Shown one piece after another: positions 1 through 8,283 of a DNA stretch of 33,536 nt (positions are counted from its first letter, which is position 1; each line of letters starts with the position of its first letter). The translations under genes and the position numbers were made by a program. Location: positions 1 to 33,536 of the forward strand of contig JAFUGC010000024.1 in the NCBI GenBank assembly GCA_017469565.1. Direction: 5' to 3'. Under the pieces are notes generated by a model. It saw nothing but the letters and a program-made list of their open reading frames with translations, was not told the origin of the DNA and made no database searches. Source of the DNA: Clostridia bacterium. GTDB lineage: Bacteria > Bacillota > Clostridia > TANB77 > UBA1234.

Positions 1-10
1 TACTACTTAT

Positions 11-39
11 ATTATACCATTTAAAAATATGCGGGGCAA
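11..39 (-). promoter_or_regulatory. Sigma-A-type promoter reading out of the window
   Basis: On the minus strand a TTGCCC -35 box (34-39) and a perfect TATAAT -10 box (11-16) are 17 bases apart. They lie just downstream of the yunB stop and point off the left edge, so they probably drive a gene that starts beyond base 1. Only the sequence match supports this. Confidence 0.55.
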
Positions 40-45
40 TACTGC

Positions 46-724
46 TTACCATAAGTTTAAGGAATCGTCTGCCGTTAGTTCCTTGACTCCTTCCAAATGA
101 TAAAATGTTTCAGGAACTTCACCAATTAACACTGTTTCTGCAATATCCACATCATTGTTCACTTGCACGCCACTAGTCACAAGTGGCCCAACAATTCCCA
201 TACTCATCACAATATTCAAATAAATTCTATGTCTGATTTGATTAATTCCTGTAGATACAAACTCCGTCTTAAAATCTAAATGTACCGTTCCTGTGGGAAT
301 TACCTTCATTTTGATATAAGGTCCAATTCCCGAAAAGAGTGGAATTCCAGTCAGATTTCCAAAAGGGATTTTAATATACGTCTCTTCCAGATGATTGTTA
401 TACTCTTGAATCCTGGAGGAAATTTCCGATGCAATTTTATTCATTTCAATCACATTCGCTCTAAGAGCTAAAATTTTCCCTGATTCATCTCTATCTAGAA
501 TAATTAAATCTAAATATCCGATTCCCCCCATTACCTCTTGTACAACCGTATTGGAAATAGAAATTCCGCAAACTTTCTGCTTTTACTCTGCATAATTCCA
601 CAATCACAGGCTGTGTCATTGCCGTAATTCTTTCTGATAATAATACAATAATTAATAAAACTACTATGATGCTAAAAATATGTTTCTGACTTTTTAGTTT
701 AGAAAAACCTAGTCTTTCATTCAT
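46..724 (-). pseudogene. yunB: Sporulation protein YunB, split by a frameshift
   Basis: YunB is a membrane-anchored protein of the sporulation programme in Bacillus and Clostridia; its biochemical role is unclear. The first part (724 down to about 580) begins MNERLGFSK, has one membrane segment at about residues 18-34, and continues through PVIVELCRVKAESL. The second part (from about 577 down to 46) continues in another frame with GISISNTVVQEVMGG and holds the conserved core (PFGNLTGIPLFSG, IPTGTVHLDFK, GINQIRHRIYLNIV, IAETVLIGEVPETF). The frames join at about 575-585, where one extra base would explain the break; dropping the C after TTG gives AESLGISIS, close to the family pattern. The repaired protein would be about 225 residues, near family length. 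The start lies one base after the stop of the SPOCS-LysM gene, so the two are probably co-transcribed. A sequencing indel is as likely as true loss. Confidence 0.85.
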
Positions 725-725
725 G

Positions 726-2294
726 CTAGCTCATAAGCTCCACTTTTGCCCTCACCATTCTTCTTGGAATAATCAACTGCTGTCCTGGTAAAATATGATC
801 ACTATCTAATCCGTTTTGTTCCATAATATCGCCGGATGTAGTCCTAAATTTCTTAGCAATATTCCAAAGCGTATCTCCCGGTTTTACATAGTAAATAACA
901 ATACTTGGCATATTTACATGAGAAAGTTCTTCCGCCTCAATTCCCTTAATCCCTCTGATGGTCTCTTCTTTTTCTACACATACATTAACATTAGCAGATA
1001 TCTTAATTTGAATCTGACTATCATCTATTTTTTGATAATCGATACCAACAATATTCATATTCACATCTGCATCCATTCCGCTTTGTAGTCCTTCCACTTT
1101 CACAACCTGTTGGAAAGGTAATTCCATCTTCTTATTTTCTAGAGTCCTCTTCACTTCATTGCAGAATAAAACATCGAATGCAATATTCCCCTCCAATGCC
1201 ACTTTACCATCAAGAATATTTTTTGTTATGATGTTAGGAGTAGCATCAATATTTAGTATCCTAATATTTTGCAAATCCGGGATTAGTAATCCTTGCATCA
1301 TCTCTATATTTTCATTTTGATGAATCACATTTTGAAGTACCTGAATATCTTCAAACGTGCAATGAAGATCCATATCCGGTCGATAGATATCCGATATCAT
1401 TTCAAATTCTTCTTTTTGATATACACAAGCCTTCACCATGATATCACTTTCTACAGCAAAACTAACAGACTTTAAATCCTGATAAATTGGATGTACCATA
1501 AAAGACTCAATATTGAAATTTAGCTTTACATCCATATTTTCTTGAATACCTTCAAATTCAATAAATCCCATGACAGGTACCGTAGATTCAAAACACTGTG
1601 GTGTTTGATTTTCATTATCCGCCACATAAATAATTTTAATCATGGCATCTGCTTTGGCTAAAATTTTATTATAACTAATCTTAAAATCCTCGTTGACAAT
1701 TTTCATATTGGCTCTTAAAATTTCTCCAATAGGAGGGCAATCCTCATCTAAACTAATATTTTCTTTTAGATTGATATCTTGACATTTACAATTGCAAAGC
1801 ATGTTCATACTTACCTTGTCTTTCTTTAGTTCTACATTTCTATCATCCACAATATCTTTTGCAACACTGCACTCTGCATTATTCATTGTTTTTAGATTTA
1901 AGGTGATTGGCGATTTGATATTAATCTTTCTACCGTTAATCACCTTACATTCTGTTGCACCCTTAAACACTTTTAAATCTACAATCGAATCCTCTGTCAC
2001 ACCATCAACATTAAATGTTTCATAAAAATTAAAAACATTATTTAGGTTCCTAAATGTTCCATTTTCCTCTTCAGACATATAGATGATAGAAACATCCATC
2101 ATGCCTTCAATATTCACCTTTCCATTTTCCACTTCCTCCTTTGTGATATACACCTCATTGTCCACATCGACCAAACTTAATATATCAGGCTTAATATCCG
2201 GCACAGACATATCCCCTTCTACTACCTTTATCTTTTTATCATTCGAGATAAGTTTAGTAGAATTTATGGTTTCATTTATCGTTTCAATATTCAT
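726..2294 (-). CDS. SPOCS (DUF3794) and LysM domain protein, probable spore coat or cortex protein
   Basis: A 522-residue protein of the clostridial type that joins repeated SPOCS/DUF3794 domains to a C-terminal LysM domain. I see three SPOCS-like modules, at about residues 25-140, 190-300 and 345-455. The LysM module at about 467-511 starts YYVKPGDTLWNIAKKF and ends LPGQQLIIPR, the classic peptidoglycan/chitin-binding pattern. There is no signal peptide, as expected for a protein made in the mother cell and assembled on the forespore. The ATG follows a strong AGGAGGG site. The yunB start is one base past the stop, so the two form a probable sporulation operon. The family is well known, but the role of this particular member is inferred from its domains only. 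Confidence 0.9.
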   Translation of the reverse strand: MNIETINETINSTKLISNDKKIKVVEGDMSVPDIKPDILSLVDVDNEVYITKEEVENGKVNIEGMMDVSIIYMSEEENGTFRNLNNVFNFYETFNVDGVTEDSIVDLKVFKGATECKVINGRKINIKSPITLNLKTMNNAECSVAKDIVDDRNVELKKDKVSMNMLCNCKCQDINLKENISLDEDCPPIGEILRANMKIVNEDFKISYNKILAKADAMIKIIYVADNENQTPQCFESTVPVMGFIEFEGIQENMDVKLNFNIESFMVHPIYQDLKSVSFAVESDIMVKACVYQKEEFEMISDIYRPDMDLHCTFEDIQVLQNVIHQNENIEMMQGLLIPDLQNIRILNIDATPNIITKNILDGKVALEGNIAFDVLFCNEVKRTLENKKMELPFQQVVKVEGLQSGMDADVNMNIVGIDYQKIDDSQIQIKISANVNVCVEKEETIRGIKGIEAEELSHVNMPSIVIYYVKPGDTLWNIAKKFRTTSGDIMEQNGLDSDHILPGQQLIIPRRMVRAKVELMS

Positions 2295-2375
2295 AAAAAA
2301 TCCCTCCTAATTCGTTTTCGTATTGATACTAAAATATATTAGGACGGATTAAATTTTAGAACAAGTTTTAGCCTG

Positions 2376-2460
2376 AAAAAGGGAACAGGTAGGGGACGGG
2401 GGAAAAAGTGTTACTTTAAGGGTAACACTTTTTCCCCCGTCCCCTACCTGTTCCCTTTTT
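2376..2460. repeat. Long perfect palindrome, GGGACGG family copy 1
   Basis: Two 39-base arms (2376-2414 and 2422-2460) are exact reverse complements around a 7-base loop. The arm contains GGGGACGGGGG followed by AAAAAGTGTTAC, and the element is flanked by A and T runs, so it could also act as a terminator on either strand. It lies between veg and the SPOCS-LysM gene, 35 bases past the veg stop. Copies with the same core occur elsewhere in the window (2941, 5940, 11111, 20112). Confidence 0.9.
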
Positions 2461-2494
2461 GGACTCAAAAAAAGAGAGAACTAACTTGTCCTCT

Positions 2495-2794
2495 CTACAA
2501 ATTCACCTCTTGGTTGATGTCTCCAAGTATGGAATTAAAAACTCCGTCATTACTGGTATTAATACCAAGTTCTACCTTTCTGCTAATTACTTCATCATAA
2601 CCATATGTAATATTACAATTGATATCATCCCTTTTTACTAAAAATCCATTTGGGTAAGCACCAACAAGCGTGCCTTGAATTTCAAAAGTTCTATTTCTTC
2701 CAGCATTTCCGCGTAACATTACTTTTTGTCCTATGTACTCTCCTATATCACTTCTCATTTTCATGATATCTTTTTTTTCAATTCCTGTACCCAC
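2495..2794 (-). CDS. veg: Veg family protein
   Basis: Veg is a small, highly expressed Firmicutes protein that in Bacillus subtilis stimulates biofilm matrix production; its biochemistry is unclear. This copy is 99 residues, against about 86 in Bacillus. It shows the family pattern: IGEYIGQKVMLRGNAGRNRTFEIQGTL, cut here to its features, is a basic Gly/Arg/Asn loop followed by the YPNGFLVK strand and the YGYDEVISRKVEL strand. The chosen start is GTG at 2792-2794, four bases after AAAGGGGTGG; an inner ATG (MKMRSDIG) would give a length nearer the family norm but has a poorer site. A near-consensus promoter lies at 2829-2857, fitting the strong expression known for this gene. It stands alone between two palindromic repeats. 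Confidence 0.88.
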   Translation of the reverse strand: MGTGIEKKDIMKMRSDIGEYIGQKVMLRGNAGRNRTFEIQGTLVGAYPNGFLVKRDDINCNITYGYDEVISRKVELGINTSNDGVFNSILGDINQEVNL

Positions 2795-2828
2795 AAAACC
2801 ACCCCTTTTACTCTTCAGTACAATTCAA

Positions 2829-2857
2829 AGTATAGCACAAAAAAGTGATAATGTCAA
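2829..2857 (-). promoter_or_regulatory. Strong sigma-A-type promoter of veg
   Basis: On the minus strand there is a perfect TTGACA -35 box (2852-2857), a 17-base spacer and a TATACT -10 box (2829-2834). The start codon of veg is about 35 bases downstream of the -10 box. veg has a famously strong promoter in Bacillus, which fits. Confidence 0.8.
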
Positions 2858-2904
2858 AGTATAATTCTTCCTTTTTAGTCTTACTCTCCCAACGGTTTGC
2901 TGGT

Positions 2905-2931
2905 TTTATTATGTAAAGAAAACATAATAAA
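2905..2931. other. AT-rich hairpin upstream of veg
   Basis: Ten-base perfect arms (2905-2914 and 2922-2931, TTTATTATGT and its complement) flank a 7-base loop. The hairpin lies upstream of the veg promoter and downstream of the uvrA end. It could be a weak terminator or an operator; nothing else supports either role. Confidence 0.4.
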
Positions 2932-2940
2932 TAGACACTT

Positions 2941-2990
2941 TAGGGACGGAGGAAAAAGTGTCAATGTTGACATTTCTTCCTCCGTCCCTA
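2941..2990. repeat. GGGACGG family palindrome, copy 2, downstream of uvrA
   Basis: Two 24-base arms (2941-2964 and 2967-2990) match with two mismatches around a 2-base loop. The core TAGGGACGGAGGAAAAAGTG is the same as in copy 1. It starts 12 bases past the uvrA stop, where a terminator would be expected, but there is no long T-run after it. Confidence 0.85.
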
Positions 2991-3002
2991 ATTTGTTAAT
3001 CT

Positions 3003-5849
3003 TTATTTTTTATCAAGATATTTTTTTAAGAATCTTCCGGTATGAGATTTTTCATTTTTAGCAATTTGCTCTGGCGTTCCTAAAGCAATTACTTCTCCTC
3101 CGTTAATGCCTCCCTCAGGTCCTAAATCAATAATATAATCTGCAATCTTAATGATATCTAAATTATGTTCAATAATAATCATACTATTTCCTGCGTCTAC
3201 TAATCGATTCAAAATTTCAATTAATCGGTGAATATCAGCCATGTGTAAACCGGTGGTAGGTTCATCTAAGATATACATGGTTTTACCCGTGGCTTTTCTG
3301 CAAAGCTCATCTGCGAGTTTTACTCTTTGAGCCTCCCCTCCTGAAAGTGTGGTAGAGGATTGTCCAAGTTTAATATACCCAAGTCCTACATCATACAATG
3401 TTTGAATCTTATTTTTAATCTTAGGAATGTTTTTGAAAAATTCAAGTGCCTCTTCTACTGTCATATCTAAAACATCATAAATATTCTTTCCTTTATATTT
3501 TACCTCTAGTGTTTCTTTATTATAACGCTTTCCGCCACATACATCACAAGGAACATATACATCAGATAAGAAGTGCATTTCAATCTTGGTGATACCTTCT
3601 CCCTCACACGATTCACAGCGCCCACCAGGAACATTAAAACTAAATCTTCCCTTAGTGTATCCACGCATTTTTGCCTCATTGGTTTCCGCAAATAAATCTC
3701 TAATCAAATCAAATACACCAATATAAGTGGCAGGATTTGAACGAGGAGTTCTTCCAATTGGAGACTGGTCAATAGCAATGACCTTATCTAAATTTTCAAT
3801 GCCTTTTATCTCTTTACACTTACCAGGTTTGGTCTGTGCTCTGTTCAATTCACTTGCTAATTTTTTATATAATACTTCATTAATCAATGAGGATTTACCA
3901 GAACCAGAAACACCAGTAACCGCAGTCATTACTCCAAGTGGAATTTTTACATCCACCTGTTTTAGATTATTCTCCGCAGCACCGCGAATCTCCAAAAACT
4001 TTTTATTGCCTTTTCTCCTCTTAGAAGGAACTTCAATCTTTAATTCTCCACTTAAATATTTTCCCGTAATCGAATTTGGATTTTTCTTAAGCTCTTCTGC
4101 CGTTCCCTCTGCAACAACATTTCCACCATGCACACCAGCACCTGGACCAATATCAATAATGTGGTCTGCTGCATACATGGTATCTTCATCATGTTCCACA
4201 ACAATTAATGAATTACCAACATCTCTTAACTTTTTTAAAGTAGCGATTAATTTTTCGTTATCCCTCTGATGAAGGCCGATGCTAGGCTCGTCCAAAATAT
4301 ATAACACACCCATAAGACCAGAACCAATTTGTGTAGCAAGCCTAATTCGTTGCGCCTCTCCTCCAGATAGAGTTCCCGCACTCCTAGACAATGTTAAATA
4401 ATCCAAACCAACATCGATTAAAAACTGTAGCCTTGCCTCTAACTCTTTTAAAATTTGATGGGCAATCATCTTTTCTTTTTCTGTTAAAACGAGATGTTCC
4501 ATAAAATCTTTAATTTCCACAACTGACATAGAAGTAAGTTCATAAATATTTTTTCCACCAACCGTAACGGCAAGTGCATTTTTATTTAGTCTTGCGCCAT
4601 CACAAGCACTACAATGAGATTCCGTCATATACATCTCATAAAACTCTCTCATGCCATTGGAAGAAGTTTCACGGTACCTCCTGTCCATGGTATTAATGAC
4701 ACCCTCAAAAGGAGCCGTGAAATTTCTCACACCCGCTGCACTCTCATATCGAAAATCAATCTTTTCGTCTCCCGTACCATACAAAACTTTATCCACAAAA
4801 TCTTGTGGCAAGTCTTTGATTGGCTTTGATACATCCACATGATAATGCGCTCCCAAAGATTTTAAGTACATGACACCCATGTTATTTTCCTTTGCTTGGT
4901 TCCATCCCATGCCTTTTAGTCCACCATCTAAAAAAGAAATATTCGTATTAGGCATTACTAAATCCGGATCCATTTTTAAAATTACACCGATACCACTGCA
5001 AGCAGGACAAGCACCATAAGGATTATTAAAAGAAAACATCCTTGGTGTTAATTCCTCAATACTAATGCCACAATCTGGGCAAGCATAATTTTGCGAGAAT
5101 AAAAGCTCCTCATTCTTCTTTTTATCCTCTCTAATGACATCAATCAAAACAAGCTTATTTGCATATTTTAGGGCAGTTTCTACAGAATCATTGATACGGT
5201 TTCTAACGGTATCTTTCACCACAATTCTATCCACCACAATCTCAATATTATGCTTTTTAGTTTTTGTCATGGTGATTTCATCTTCGCTCAAATCATATAA
5301 CGTGCCATCTACACGGATTCTAGCAAATCCATCTTTTTTAGCATCTTCAATTAATTTTGTATATTCTCCCTTTTTACCTCTCACAACAGGAGCTAAAATT
5401 TGAATTTTCGTTCCTTCTCCTAAATCCATAATAGCATCCACAATCTGATCAATGGATTGCTGTTTAATTTCTTTTCCGCAATTTGGACAATGTGGCACAC
5501 CAATACGTGCATACATCAGCCTAAAATAATCATAGATTTCTGTAACAGTTCCCACCGTAGAACGCGGATTTTTAGAAGTGGTTTTTTGATCAATAGAAAT
5601 GGCTGGTGAAAGGCCCTCAATATATTCTACATCTGGCTTTTCCATCACGCCTAAAAACATTCTGGCATAAGAAGAAAGGCTCTCCACATACCTGCGCTGT
5701 CCTTCTGCATAAATGGTGTCAAAGGCAAGCGAAGATTTTCCAGACCCACTAAGCCCAGTCACCACAACAAGTTTATCCCTAGGAATCTGCAAACTCACAT
5801 TTTTAAGATTATTCACCTTTGCTCCCTTGATATCTATATACTCTAGCAT
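3003..5849 (-). CDS. uvrA: UvrABC excinuclease subunit A
   Basis: UvrA is the damage-sensing ATPase of nucleotide excision repair; a UvrA dimer loads UvrB at the lesion. The protein has 948 residues from the chosen start, close to the 940 of E. coli. It shows both ABC halves: Walker [10 protein letters not shown] near the N-terminus and GVSGSGKSS in the second half, two LSGGEAQR signatures, two ILDEP Walker B motifs, and zinc-finger CxxC pairs (CPNCG/CPDCG, CSACDG, CESCEG/CDVCGG). The frame is open from an ATG at 5864, but that ATG overlaps the GGGGG of the ribosome binding site; the ATG at 5849 ([11 protein letters not shown]) is correctly spaced and aligns with known UvrA starts. uvrB and uvrC are not in the window. 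It has its own promoter and a possible SOS box. Confidence 0.97.
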   Translation of the reverse strand: MLEYIDIKGAKVNNLKNVSLQIPRDKLVVVTGLSGSGKSSLAFDTIYAEGQRRYVESLSSYARMFLGVMEKPDVEYIEGLSPAISIDQKTTSKNPRSTVGTVTEIYDYFRLMYARIGVPHCPNCGKEIKQQSIDQIVDAIMDLGEGTKIQILAPVVRGKKGEYTKLIEDAKKDGFARIRVDGTLYDLSEDEITMTKTKKHNIEIVVDRIVVKDTVRNRINDSVETALKYANKLVLIDVIREDKKKNEELLFSQNYACPDCGISIEELTPRMFSFNNPYGACPACSGIGVILKMDPDLVMPNTNISFLDGGLKGMGWNQAKENNMGVMYLKSLGAHYHVDVSKPIKDLPQDFVDKVLYGTGDEKIDFRYESAAGVRNFTAPFEGVINTMDRRYRETSSNGMREFYEMYMTESHCSACDGARLNKNALAVTVGGKNIYELTSMSVVEIKDFMEHLVLTEKEKMIAHQILKELEARLQFLIDVGLDYLTLSRSAGTLSGGEAQRIRLATQIGSGLMGVLYILDEPSIGLHQRDNEKLIATLKKLRDVGNSLIVVEHDEDTMYAADHIIDIGPGAGVHGGNVVAEGTAEELKKNPNSITGKYLSGELKIEVPSKRRKGNKKFLEIRGAAENNLKQVDVKIPLGVMTAVTGVSGSGKSSLINEVLYKKLASELNRAQTKPGKCKEIKGIENLDKVIAIDQSPIGRTPRSNPATYIGVFDLIRDLFAETNEAKMRGYTKGRFSFNVPGGRCESCEGEGITKIEMHFLSDVYVPCDVCGGKRYNKETLEVKYKGKNIYDVLDMTVEEALEFFKNIPKIKNKIQTLYDVGLGYIKLGQSSTTLSGGEAQRVKLADELCRKATGKTMYILDEPTTGLHMADIHRLIEILNRLVDAGNSMIIIEHNLDIIKIADYIIDLGPEGGINGGEVIALGTPEQIAKNEKSHTGRFLKKYLDKK

Positions 5850-5875
5850 TCTCTTTACCCCCATGCTTTAAAATT

Positions 5876-5889
5876 CACACATACGTTCT
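5876..5889 (-). promoter_or_regulatory. Possible degenerate LexA (SOS) box of uvrA
   Basis: The minus strand reads AGAACGTATGTGTG, which resembles the Firmicutes LexA pattern GAACnnnnGTTC/GTTTG with mismatches in the second half. It lies directly after the -10 box, where a repressor would block uvrA. uvrA is a standard SOS gene, but the match is imperfect, so this is a tentative call. Confidence 0.3.
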
Positions 5890-5890
5890 T

Positions 5891-5919
5891 ATTATAGCAC
5901 GGATGTTTTTAAAAAACAA
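5891..5919 (-). promoter_or_regulatory. Sigma-A-type promoter of uvrA
   Basis: The minus strand has TTGTTT (5914-5919), a 17-base spacer and a perfect TATAAT (5891-5896). The uvrA ATG is about 40 bases downstream. Confidence 0.7.
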
Positions 5920-5939
5920 CGCGAACATGCAAAAAAAGC

Positions 5940-5977
5940 GAACAAATAGGGACGAACATTTTCGTCCCTATTTGTTC
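5940..5977. repeat. GGGACG family palindrome, copy 3, overlapping the end of cca
   Basis: Perfect 17-base arms (5940-5956 and 5961-5977) around a CATT loop; the arm is GAACAAATAGGGACGAA. The cca stop codon (TAG at 5968-5970) and its last codons lie inside the right arm, so the element forms the 3' end of that gene. The T-rich flank and strong hairpin would suit a terminator before uvrA. Confidence 0.85.
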
Positions 5978-7494
5978 TTTTCATTCTCCTGTTCTTTTTC
6001 AATGCTCCTCTTAATCTCTTCTAGCGTAATCTTTCCTACACTCGCTATGCCTTTTGGAGCCTCTTTTTCCTTTTTTCCTTCCAGTCTCTTAACTTCCTCA
6101 ATCCTCTTTTGCAAGATAATCCCTTTTGCCTTCTCATAATCAAACACGCCATCTACCGTGCACCTATCCTTGATTTCCGGCGTAACTTTAATTTGCATCA
6201 CTTCCCTTGCCGTTTTCGCAAAATGAACTGGTGCTTTGGAATCACAACTTGCCACAATCTCCAATCCTTCATACGATAAACTTCTAGATTGCTCAATCTC
6301 ACTAAAAATCTTTACCTTAGTGGCAGGTTTTAAATTATCGTATCTCCCCGCCTTCATATGAAGCATAGAGGTTAGTTTTCCCGCTTTTTCAAACTTTTTT
6401 GGAATACCATTCATCCTTTTACAAAATTCTTGAATGATAGGAACCCCATTTTCTTCATGATTGTAATGATGAGGCCATTCTTCTCTTGGGGTTGCAGCTT
6501 TTCCAAAATCATGAACAAGAGCACAGAATCGAATCATTTCCCTTTGCTCATCTCTTGCATTCTTATCTCCATGCGATTCATCAAGACGTTTCAATTGAAA
6601 TCTAGTATGTTTGGCATTATCTCCCTGTACCACCGATGCTTCCGCTTTTTGAGGCGAAGGTTTTTGAAGTGAAAGTTTTGCGGATACATCAGAAACTCTT
6701 CCTTTAAACCTAATGCCACTCGGCGTAGCTTGCACTGCTCTATCTAAGACTTCTAACGTATGCACATAAGCGTCACCCTCCGGATGATATAAAACAGGCT
6801 GCTCCACTCCAATCAAATTTGCCACCTCAGGGAAATGCACATCCAAAATATTTGCCTTTCTTAGCGTGTCAAAAAACATACTAGGATGCTCTGTCATCAA
6901 GGCTTTTCGAAATTCTGCTGTTACCCTTTCATTAGGCAAATTCACAAGTTCCTCTCTCATACTTTCCATTGTTTTTAGTGTATGCTCTTCCACATCAAAT
7001 CCAAACTTTGCCGCAAATCTTGCCGTTCTATATACTCTTAATGGATCCTCACTATATGCCTCCGTAGTCATGCGTATTTTCTTTTCTTTTAAATCTTGAA
7101 GCCCATGAAACGGATCCACTAGCTTCCCGGTAAGCACATCCATCGCCATGGAATTAATGGTTAAATCCCTTCTTGCCAAATCTTCTTCTATGGTAATCGC
7201 CTTATCCGTCTGCACTTCAAAATCCGTATGTTTTGCCCCAATCTTTCTTTCCTTTCTAGCAAGAGCAAACTCACAACCATCTATGATAAAAACCGGAAAT
7301 GACTTTCCTTGAATTCTAGGAGCATCAAACAATTCCATAAATTCTTCGGTAGAAAGACCCGTCACACAAAAATCCATATCGTGGGGTTCTTTTCCAAGCT
7401 GGGCATCACGAACCGCTCCACCAACTAAATACATTCTTCCATTATTTTTCGCAACTTTCTCTGCTATCTCGTAAAACCTATCACTAATTTTCAC
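5968..7494 (-). CDS. cca: CCA tRNA nucleotidyltransferase with HD domain
   Basis: This enzyme adds or repairs the CCA 3' end of tRNAs using CTP and ATP. The sequence follows the E. coli-type layout. From the chosen start (508 residues): GGAVRD at 25-30, the metal-binding DMD at 39-41, ALARKERK at 78-85, RRDLTIN at 108-114, EDPLRVYRTARFAAKFG near 149-165, and an HD phosphohydrolase motif HDFGK at 328-332 followed by HYNHEENG. The frame is open to 7647, but I choose GTG at 7494 because AGAGGGG lies 8 bases before it and the next residues reach the catalytic motif at the usual distance. About 60 extra residues (255-317) lie between HTLEVLDRA and RFCALVHDFGK compared with E. coli, and there is a Lys/Glu-rich tail. 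The stop codon is inside a palindromic repeat. Confidence 0.93.
   Translation of the reverse strand: MKISDRFYEIAEKVAKNNGRMYLVGGAVRDAQLGKEPHDMDFCVTGLSTEEFMELFDAPRIQGKSFPVFIIDGCEFALARKERKIGAKHTDFEVQTDKAITIEEDLARRDLTINSMAMDVLTGKLVDPFHGLQDLKEKKIRMTTEAYSEDPLRVYRTARFAAKFGFDVEEHTLKTMESMREELVNLPNERVTAEFRKALMTEHPSMFFDTLRKANILDVHFPEVANLIGVEQPVLYHPEGDAYVHTLEVLDRAVQATPSGIRFKGRVSDVSAKLSLQKPSPQKAEASVVQGDNAKHTRFQLKRLDESHGDKNARDEQREMIRFCALVHDFGKAATPREEWPHHYNHEENGVPIIQEFCKRMNGIPKKFEKAGKLTSMLHMKAGRYDNLKPATKVKIFSEIEQSRSLSYEGLEIVASCDSKAPVHFAKTAREVMQIKVTPEIKDRCTVDGVFDYEKAKGIILQKRIEEVKRLEGKKEKEAPKGIASVGKITLEEIKRSIEKEQENEKNK
6544..6732 (-). other. In-frame insertion within cca
   Basis: About 63 codons interrupt the junction of the neck region and HD domain of cca. 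The peptide begins about ATPSGIRFKGRVSDVS, is rich in Ser, Lys, Gln and Arg, and has no hydrophobic core. The E. coli enzyme joins the same two flanks directly. The DNA contains a 12-base palindrome (TTTCAATTGAAA, 6589-6600) and two near-copies of a CTTCAAAAA-like run. It could be a protein-coding palindromic or mobile repeat, or a lineage-specific linker. I cannot tell which from one copy. Confidence 0.55.
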
Positions 7495-7715
7495 GGCATC
7501 ATCCCCTCTTACTGAAATTATAGCATAAAAAGCCCCCATTGATATTTTTTCTTTATTCTCTGTAAGACTCTCTTTGTCATGCTTTGTCACCCCATTTTGG
7601 ATAGCCCCTAATGAAAAAACATGGCCTATACCAACTCTTTCCCCCACTTGGCACTCTCATTCTTCTTATATCCCATTGTCTAATGCAAATTTTTCAAGTG
7701 CATAGATGGAAGTAT

Positions 7716-8236
7716 CTAAATCATATTCCTAGCTTTCCCAGGCACACCAACAATAGTCACACCATCTTGAATATCCTTTAGCACTACTGCATTTGCACCA
7801 ATCTTCACATCATTTCCAATTTGAATTGGTCCTAAAATCTTGGCTCCTGCTCCCACCATGACATGATTTCCTAAATCAGGATGTCTCTTTCCTATCTCTT
7901 TTCCTGTACCACCAAGAGTTACGCCTTGATAGATAGTGCAGTCATCTCCTACAGTGGCTGTTTCTCCAATCACCACACCCATTCCGTGGTCTATGAACAA
8001 TCTTCTCCCAATTTCAGCCCCTGGATGAATTTCAATTCCGGTGAAAAATCTTCCGAATTCCGTGAGAAAAATCTTGCCAAGAAAAATAATTGATGTCGAT
8101 ATAAATAATGCGCTAGTCGATAAAATATCAATATATGAAAACCTGGATACAGTAAAAACACTGTCATCAGGCTAGCACAAGCTGGATCTTTCTCTTGGAT
8201 ATTTCTAGCGTCTTCAAGTAAATCTCTAAAAAACAA
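7716..8236 (-). pseudogene. cysE: Serine O-acetyltransferase CysE, split by a frameshift
   Basis: CysE acetylates serine with acetyl-CoA, the first step of cysteine synthesis. The N-terminal part (8236 to about 8060) starts at TTG after AGGTGATG and shows MFFRDLLEDARNIQEKDPA and [17 protein letters not shown]. The reading then leaves frame near 8050-8062. In the neighbouring frame it continues [23 protein letters not shown] and runs to 7716 through [25 protein letters not shown] and the left-handed beta-helix repeats to [10 protein letters not shown]. The catalytic His-containing segments (IDHGMG, KRHP) are intact in the second part. A missing single base would explain the split. The repaired protein would be about 174 residues, shorter than the 217 of Bacillus at its C-terminus. 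Either a decayed gene or a sequence error. Confidence 0.9.
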
Positions 8237-8283
8237 ACCGCATCACCTAAAGATATCATATGCAATTAAGCGAAAAAAAGTAA

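Noticed and set aside
2376-2460. CRISPR-like or attenuator structure at the long palindrome
   Set aside because: There is no spacer-repeat series, and the element recurs elsewhere as an isolated palindrome, which fits a dispersed repeat.
3727-4269. A 180-codon plus-strand open frame inside uvrA
   Set aside because: It is the complement of conserved UvrA coding sequence, has no ribosome binding site and no recognisable domain.
7495-7647. N-terminal extension of cca upstream of the GTG at 7494
   Set aside because: The 51 residues match nothing in the family and the GTG has a good ribosome binding site.
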